NCBI RefSeq assembly: GCF_035943795.1
Contig: NZ_DASZBY010000034.1
Coordinates: 62,001 to 126,000, forward strand
From: Aliidongia sp035943795
Lineage (GTDB): Bacteria; Pseudomonadota; Alphaproteobacteria; ATCC43930; CGMCC-115725
DNA length: 64,000 bases
Direction: 5' to 3'
Each line of letters starts with the position of its first letter. Within the stretch, counting starts at the first letter, position 1. This document shows positions 59,792-64,000 of the stretch, one piece after another. The translations under genes and the position numbers were made by a program. A model generated the notes under the pieces. The model did no database searches. It had not been told where the DNA came from and saw only the letters and a program-made list of their open reading frames with translations.

Positions 59792-60999
59792 CGGATACGG
59801 CGTCAATGCGCGTGGCCCTGATCGATCCGTCGCTCTTCACGCTGCCGTATGACGAGCGCCTGGCCGAGGCGCTGCAGCGTCGCGGCCACCGGATCGAATT
59901 CTTCGGCAAGGCGCTCGGTCCCCGCGAGGCGGCGCCCGCGACCGTACCGCTGCGCCGGCATTTCTACGGCGAGCTCCGGGCGCTGGGGGCGGAGCGCTGG
60001 CCGCCCGCGCTCGCCAAGGTGGCGAAGGGCCTCAGCCACATCCGGGCCATGGAAAGCCTGGTCCGCGTGCTGGCGCGGGAACGGCCCGACGTCATCCATT
60101 TCCAGTGGCTGCCGCTGCCGGTGGTCGATCGGGCGTTCCTCGCGCGTTTCGCCCGGATCGCGCCGATCGTCATCACCTGCCACGATTCGCAGCCGTTCAA
60201 CGCCAATCCCGGGGCTGCCGTGCAGCGGGTCGGCGCCACGGCGATCCTCGCCCGCTTCGACCGGGTCATCATCCATACCGACCAGGCGCGCGCACGCCTC
60301 GCGGCCTACGGCGTCGAGCCTCGCCGGATCGCACGGATCGCCCATGGCTTCCTCGACGAATCGGCGCCGGCCGTGGCGCCGCCGACGATCGACGCCGACC
60401 GGCCGGTGCGCTTCCTGCTGTTCGGCAAGATCAAGCCCTACAAGGGCATCGACCTGATGATCGAGGCGGTGAAGCGCCTGCCGCCGGCGGCACGCCGGCG
60501 CATCGAGGTCCTGGTCGTCGGAAAACCCTACATGGATACGACGGCGCTGGTCGCCGCAGCGGCCGGGATGCCCGAGATCCGGTTCGAATTCCGTTTCGTC
60601 CCGGACGAGGAAATGGCGGAGCTGTTCCGTTGGGCCGACGTGCTGGCCTTTCCCTATCGCGAGATCGAAATGAGCGGCGTGCTGATGGCGGCGCTCAAGA
60701 CCGCCCGTCCGATGGTCGCCTCCGATATCGGCGGTTTCGCCGAGCTGCTGCGCGACGGCGAAACCGGTTTCCTGGTGCCGCCGGGCGATGTCCCCCGGCT
60801 GGCCCATGCGATCGGGCGGTTGGTCGACGAGCCGGGGACCCGCGTCCGCATGGCCGCGGGCCTGGTCGATCTGGTGCGGGCGATCCCGAGCTGGGACGCG
60901 ATCGCGGCCGAGACCGAGGCGCTTTATGCGGCCGCAATCGCCGAGCGCCGGACCGACGAGGGCCGCCGCCCGGCGGCGGCCCCGTCCAGGGCGGCCTAG
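59788..60999 (+). CDS. Glycosyltransferase family 4 (EPS, second copy)
   Basis: The 403-residue GT-B enzyme has an N-terminal domain starting MRVALIDPSLFTLPYDERLA and a donor domain with FLLFGKIKPYKGIDLMIEAV and EMSGVLMAALKTARPMVASD, continuing to IGGFAELLRDGETGFLVP. The ATG at 59788 overlaps the upstream stop (ATGA, 4 nt), so the two are translationally coupled. It is convergent with the Wza-like gene, 7 bp away. Confidence 0.93.
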   Translation: MTDTASMRVALIDPSLFTLPYDERLAEALQRRGHRIEFFGKALGPREAAPATVPLRRHFYGELRALGAERWPPALAKVAKGLSHIRAMESLVRVLARERPDVIHFQWLPLPVVDRAFLARFARIAPIVITCHDSQPFNANPGAAVQRVGATAILARFDRVIIHTDQARARLAAYGVEPRRIARIAHGFLDESAPAVAPPTIDADRPVRFLLFGKIKPYKGIDLMIEAVKRLPPAARRRIEVLVVGKPYMDTTALVAAAAGMPEIRFEFRFVPDEEMAELFRWADVLAFPYREIEMSGVLMAALKTARPMVASDIGGFAELLRDGETGFLVPPGDVPRLAHAIGRLVDEPGTRVRMAAGLVDLVRAIPSWDAIAAETEALYAAAIAERRTDEGRRPAAAPSRAA

Positions 61000-61006
61000 C
61001 CTTTCC

Positions 61007-61588
61007 TCAGAACCAGCGTTCCGGGACGATCACCGTATCGCCCGGCTCGATCACGGTGCTCTGCTCGGCCGCCAGTTCGGTGTGGGACGCATCGCCATGG
61101 CGGATGACCCGCAGCCCGGACTGCTTGGCGCGGTAGGTATAGCCGCCGGCGAGCGCCACCGCGTTGATCGCGCTCAGATCGCCCTGCCAGTCATAGCTGC
61201 CGGGCTTGGCGACCTCGCCCACGACATAGACCGGCAGATGGTGCGTCACGATGACCGAGACGCTGGGGCTGACCACGATGCCGCCGCGGCCGAGCCGGTC
61301 GCGCAGCGCCCCTTCGGCGGCGGTCGGCGTCAGGCCGGCCAGCTTGGCGCGGCCGGCCAAGAGGACCGAAACCTCGCCGTGATCGTCGATGACCTGCTCG
61401 CCGGTCAATTGCGGCTGCCCGAATACGGTGATGGTAACCGTGTCGCCGGTATGGAGCAGGGTCGCGTCGTCGGGCGGCGCCGACGCGGCGGGTCGCGGCG
61501 CATCGGCGCAACCCGCGACCAGGCCGGCGAGCGCCAGGCCGAGCATTGGTGAAAACAGCGCATGTTTGTTGAAGCCTGGGCGAGGCAT
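61007..61588 (-). CDS. Polysaccharide export lipoprotein (Wza-like, short)
   Basis: The 193-residue protein has a signal peptide with lipobox VAGC (GLALAGLVAGCADAP), then a poly-export domain (LHTGDTVTITVFGQPQLTGE, then GEVSVLLAGRAKLAGLTPTA). An SLBB-type domain follows (PVYVVGEVAKPGSYDWQGDL). It would form the outer-membrane EPS export channel or its periplasmic part. It is much shorter than E. coli Wza (about 380 residues) and lacks the C-terminal membrane-spanning helix. Short versions are common in Alphaproteobacteria and presumably use another outer-membrane protein. It follows the beta-barrel gene by 26 bp in the same operon. Confidence 0.92.
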   Translation of the reverse strand: MPRPGFNKHALFSPMLGLALAGLVAGCADAPRPAASAPPDDATLLHTGDTVTITVFGQPQLTGEQVIDDHGEVSVLLAGRAKLAGLTPTAAEGALRDRLGRGGIVVSPSVSVIVTHHLPVYVVGEVAKPGSYDWQGDLSAINAVALAGGYTYRAKQSGLRVIRHGDASHTELAAEQSTVIEPGDTVIVPERWF

Positions 61589-61614
61589 GCTTGAGATTCC
61601 CTTCTTGTCCGGCC

Positions 61615-63009
61615 TCAGAACTGCTTCTTGAGGGTCAGCATGAGGATGTTGTCATCGAAGGTGCGGCTGGTACTCGACGTGAGATTCTGGAACGTGTAGT
61701 CGACGCCGACGATCAGGCCGCGCACCGCCTCGTAGTCGAGACGGGTTTCCGACGTGATGATATCGTAGCTGCGCGGGGAACGTTCCAATTGGCGCGCGTC
61801 ATAGCTGACGTCGGCCTTGAACAGCAGGTCACGGTGCAACTCGTGACTGACGGTCAGCGTGGTCAGGTCGTGGACGTAGCCGGGGCTGTCGATGAAGATG
61901 TCCTCGAAATATTCATGGACGAATTTGAGGTCGATCTGGCTGAGCCGCGTCGGCGACCAGAGCACGTCCACGATTGCGTCCGGCTCGTTGATCTTGCCAA
62001 AGCCGGCGTCGGCATAGGTCTGGGTCTGGTAGCCGCCGGTGAGCGAGACCAGGAACAAGCTATCGATGTCGAACACGAAGCCCGCGTCGCCGCGCACCCC
62101 GTTGCTGGCGCGCCGACGGCCCGAGGCGTCGATGTCGCGGCCAAAGCTGCGCCCGTCGGGGCGGATTTCGACGAAGACCTTCTGCTCGCCGAAGAAGGTG
62201 TGATCGAACCGGACGTCGCCGAAGATCTCCTGGCGGTCGCGGTCGTTCGTGATGATCAGGCCCTGGGTGCCGAACGACTGGTCGAAGATGGTCTGGCTGT
62301 AGCCGGTCGTGAGTGTGAGCAAATTATGGGCGCCGGTGCCGATTGACGTGCCGGCCTCGGCGTCGTAGAGCAGATAGGTTGCCGGCTTGAATCCATTGAT
62401 CGTGTTCGGGTCGGAGCGCGGGACCGCAAGGCGCTGCACGCCGCCGTTCAGGAACAGGCCGAGATCGGTGCCGAGTTGGTCAGAGAGCGTCAGTCGCGAG
62501 CCGCCCTGCCAGAAATCCTCGTTCGTCAGCGAGAGATACTGCCGCTCCTGACCATTGAGGTCGAGGTGCGCGCGAAACCCGCTCGTGCCGTAGTCCGCAC
62601 CGAGGCGCGCCCCGTAATCAGCGAAGAAATCCGACTTCGTGTCATTTTGCAGCGCGAACACATTGTCGTTGAATCCTAAATCTGCCACGGCCGAGGCCTG
62701 GAACGTCACGCCGCCGATCTGTGTTCCTGGGATTGTGGTGCGGCGGTCGAAGCGATCCTGCAGCAGTTCGTCCGGTCGGACGTCGTCCGCCGAACTGTCG
62801 GCAACGCCCTGAGCGGCAGCGGGAAGGCAGGCGCCCAAAGAGAGCAGGATCGCAAAGCCGGAAACGAACGCAGCCAGGCTTCGGCCGGGCGCCCGGGCAG
62901 GGCGTCGCCGAAAATTTAATCCGGAAACAGTTCCCGGGTTCGGAACTGAATGCGAGCTGGTCGTGTTCTTTTTTGTGCGATGCAGCATTAGCGCTTGTGT
63001 CCAGCTCAT
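61615..63009 (-). CDS. Outer-membrane beta-barrel protein (EPS secretion)
   Basis: The 464-residue protein has an N-terminal extension, then a signal sequence (LAAFVSGFAILLSLGACLPAAA), and a mature part of alternating amphipathic strands ending in phenylalanine (NILMLTLKKQF). The terminal aromatic residue is the classical outer-membrane assembly signal. It matches the BBP2-like barrels regularly found beside Wza-like genes in alphaproteobacterial EPS loci, where it may complete the export pore. The ATG at 63009 is used; one at 62988 would shorten the extension by seven residues. It is first in the barrel-Wza operon. Confidence 0.85.
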   Translation of the reverse strand: MSWTQALMLHRTKKNTTSSHSVPNPGTVSGLNFRRRPARAPGRSLAAFVSGFAILLSLGACLPAAAQGVADSSADDVRPDELLQDRFDRRTTIPGTQIGGVTFQASAVADLGFNDNVFALQNDTKSDFFADYGARLGADYGTSGFRAHLDLNGQERQYLSLTNEDFWQGGSRLTLSDQLGTDLGLFLNGGVQRLAVPRSDPNTINGFKPATYLLYDAEAGTSIGTGAHNLLTLTTGYSQTIFDQSFGTQGLIITNDRDRQEIFGDVRFDHTFFGEQKVFVEIRPDGRSFGRDIDASGRRRASNGVRGDAGFVFDIDSLFLVSLTGGYQTQTYADAGFGKINEPDAIVDVLWSPTRLSQIDLKFVHEYFEDIFIDSPGYVHDLTTLTVSHELHRDLLFKADVSYDARQLERSPRSYDIITSETRLDYEAVRGLIVGVDYTFQNLTSSTSRTFDDNILMLTLKKQF

Positions 63010-63387
63010 AACGATGATTCAATTAGTAACAATTTTACGTTTTTCTTAGGGAAAAATTCCCTCCCAGCGGAAAAAAACTGAAACGACGCGGAAAAAATTC
63101 TGATAGAACTATGTTGCGTTGCAAAGGCGCAATCTTCTTTCAGGTGCTACCAGGCTACGTTTGGAACGCAGGAAAGTCGAGATTTCTACCGGAGAATACG
63201 AAGTATCCCGGGAGAATCAATCAGGGGCAGTCAATGCCTCAAATTTGCCCTGAACCTGCCGGTCGCACCTTCATTAGCATATTGCGTATGCGAATGAGAT
63301 TTGAACTTGGCAGCGGGCATCTCTAGTCGATCCTGCAAGCAAACTCCGCGTACATTTCTCTGTGGATTTACTTGTCCGAGGATCATA
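63010..63387. promoter_or_regulatory. Divergent promoter region of the export operon and sugar transferase gene
   Basis: The 378-bp AT-rich gap separates two divergent EPS units and holds three points of interest. First, TATGTTGCGTTGCAAA at 63110-63125 matches a motif in the 58.7-kb EPS promoter region. Second, an imperfect palindrome at 63272-63296 has 10-nt arms CATTAGCATA and TATGCGAATG around TTGCG, 92 bp before the sugar transferase start. Third, A-rich runs occur near 63040-63110. These look like regulator sites. No gene is supported here. Confidence 0.5.
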
Positions 63388-64000
63388 ATGAAGCCTTCGA
63401 TGTCGAATTTGACTGCGCGCGCCGAAGGGTTGTCGGTTGGCGATCGGCCATCGTTCGGCACCGCCGGCTACGGCGCGGGCTTCCCAGGGCGCCCTGCGAG
63501 CGGCGAGAGGCAGGGGGCGGCATTGCCCCTGCGTGCACCGGCCGGCCGGCCGAGCAAGCGTGCGTTCGACCTCGCTGCCAGCCTTGTTCTCATCCTGCTG
63601 CTGGGTCCGCTGCTGCTCCTGATCGCGATCGCGGTGCGGTGCGACGGCGGCAATGCGCTGTTCGGCCATCGCCGGATGGGCGCTGCCGGCCGGACCTTCC
63701 GCTGCTGGAAATTCCGTTCCATGGTTCCCGATGCCGAGGCCGTTCTGGCCCATACGCTGGCCAGTGATCCCGCCGCCCGTGCCGAATGGGACCGCGATTT
63801 CAAGCTGCGCCGCGACCCCCGGGTGACGCCGCTCGGCAATTTCCTGCGCAAGTCGAGCCTGGACGAGCTGCCGCAGCTGTTCAACGTGCTGAAGGGGGAG
63901 ATGAGCCTGGTCGGTCCGCGCCCGATCGTGGCGGCGGAAGTCGAGCGCTATGGCGCGTCGATCGAGGAATATCGCGCCTGCAAGCCCGGGATCACCGGCC
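63388..64000 (+). CDS. EPS-initiating sugar transferase (partial, runs off the right edge)
   Basis: The first 204 codons are present, and the frame is open to the window end. The protein begins MKPSMSNLTARAEGLSVGDR, has one membrane helix (SLVLILLLGPLLLLIAIAV) and the catalytic phosphoglycosyltransferase domain: KLRRDPRVTPLGNFLRKSSL, then DELPQLFNVLKGEMSLVGPR. The family transfers a sugar-1-phosphate to undecaprenyl phosphate to start the repeat unit. The short N-terminus without four extra helices suggests the single-helix group rather than full WcaJ. GAGG precedes the ATG. It is divergent from the barrel-Wza operon and may be followed by further EPS genes beyond the edge. Confidence 0.93.
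   Translation, partial: MKPSMSNLTARAEGLSVGDRPSFGTAGYGAGFPGRPASGERQGAALPLRAPAGRPSKRAFDLAASLVLILLLGPLLLLIAIAVRCDGGNALFGHRRMGAAGRTFRCWKFRSMVPDAEAVLAHTLASDPAARAEWDRDFKLRRDPRVTPLGNFLRKSSLDELPQLFNVLKGEMSLVGPRPIVAAEVERYGASIEEYRACKPGITG

Noticed and set aside
1..64000. tRNA genes, riboswitches, prophage or restriction-modification genes
   Set aside because: No cloverleaf with a TTC-type arm, no recognisable riboswitch core and no phage or restriction-modification protein motif was found while reading both strands. Small RNAs cannot be excluded by eye.

Overview
This window looks like chromosomal DNA of a free-living, high-GC alphaproteobacterium, probably of the Rhodospirillales type. The evidence is the G/C-rich third codon positions, a DUF1013/TrcR-family gene (an alphaproteobacterial marker), the protein sequences of DnaA, DnaN, RecF and GyrB, and an exopolysaccharide (EPS) locus of the alphaproteobacterial kind. 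I see no tRNA or rRNA gene, transposase, phage gene or CRISPR array. Most genes appear intact. Two run off the window: a probable acyl-CoA synthetase at the left edge and the EPS-initiating sugar transferase at the right edge.

Layout. 1-4.6 kb: propionyl-CoA synthetase, TrcR-like regulator, quinone oxidoreductase, rpsT. 4.6-19.7 kb: a replication block in the order dnaA, dnaN, recF, gyrB. It is interrupted by about 5.3 kb of unrelated genes between dnaA and dnaN (ogt, GST, two LysR regulators, argC, an EamA exporter) and by a hybrid histidine kinase between dnaN and recF. The 821-bp dnaA leader holds overlapping inverted repeats, an AT-rich patch and two weak DnaA-box-like sequences. 19.7-34 kb: mixed metabolic and regulatory genes, including a family-1 glycosyltransferase/TetR pair, a metallophosphoesterase, a NucA/NucB-like nuclease domain protein beside a secreted dihaem cytochrome c, an ECF sigma factor with a SnoaL-like tail, a DsbA-like isomerase, an S9 peptidase, a PHB-depolymerase-type esterase, an alpha/beta-hydrolase-OsmC fusion, a thioesterase, a TrmH methyltransferase and a secreted alginate-lyase-family protein. 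34-43 kb: an orphan peptide-binding protein, glgX, and a valine/isobutyrate degradation operon (acyl-CoA dehydrogenase, mmsB, aldehyde dehydrogenase) with a divergent LysR gene.

43-64 kb is a polysaccharide region. A large secreted PA14/glycosidase-like protein precedes a Wzx/Wzy-type EPS cluster. The cluster contains a flippase, a Wzy-like polymerase, a Wzc-like tyrosine kinase, a short Wza-like exporter lipoprotein, an outer-membrane beta-barrel, five glycosyltransferases, two acyltransferase-3 proteins, a methyltransferase, a 45-residue lipoprotein and the initiating sugar transferase. It is built from short operons on alternating strands, with long AT-rich divergent promoter regions. The sugar transferase would load the first sugar onto undecaprenyl phosphate. 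The glycosyltransferases extend it, and the acyl- and methyltransferases decorate it. Wzx flips the unit, Wzy polymerises it, and Wzc, Wza and the barrel control length and export.

Three palindromic REP-like elements lie between genes (about 2.2, 39.35 and 41.58 kb). Three AT-rich islands mark the upstream regions of the secreted polysaccharide-active proteins and the EPS operons.
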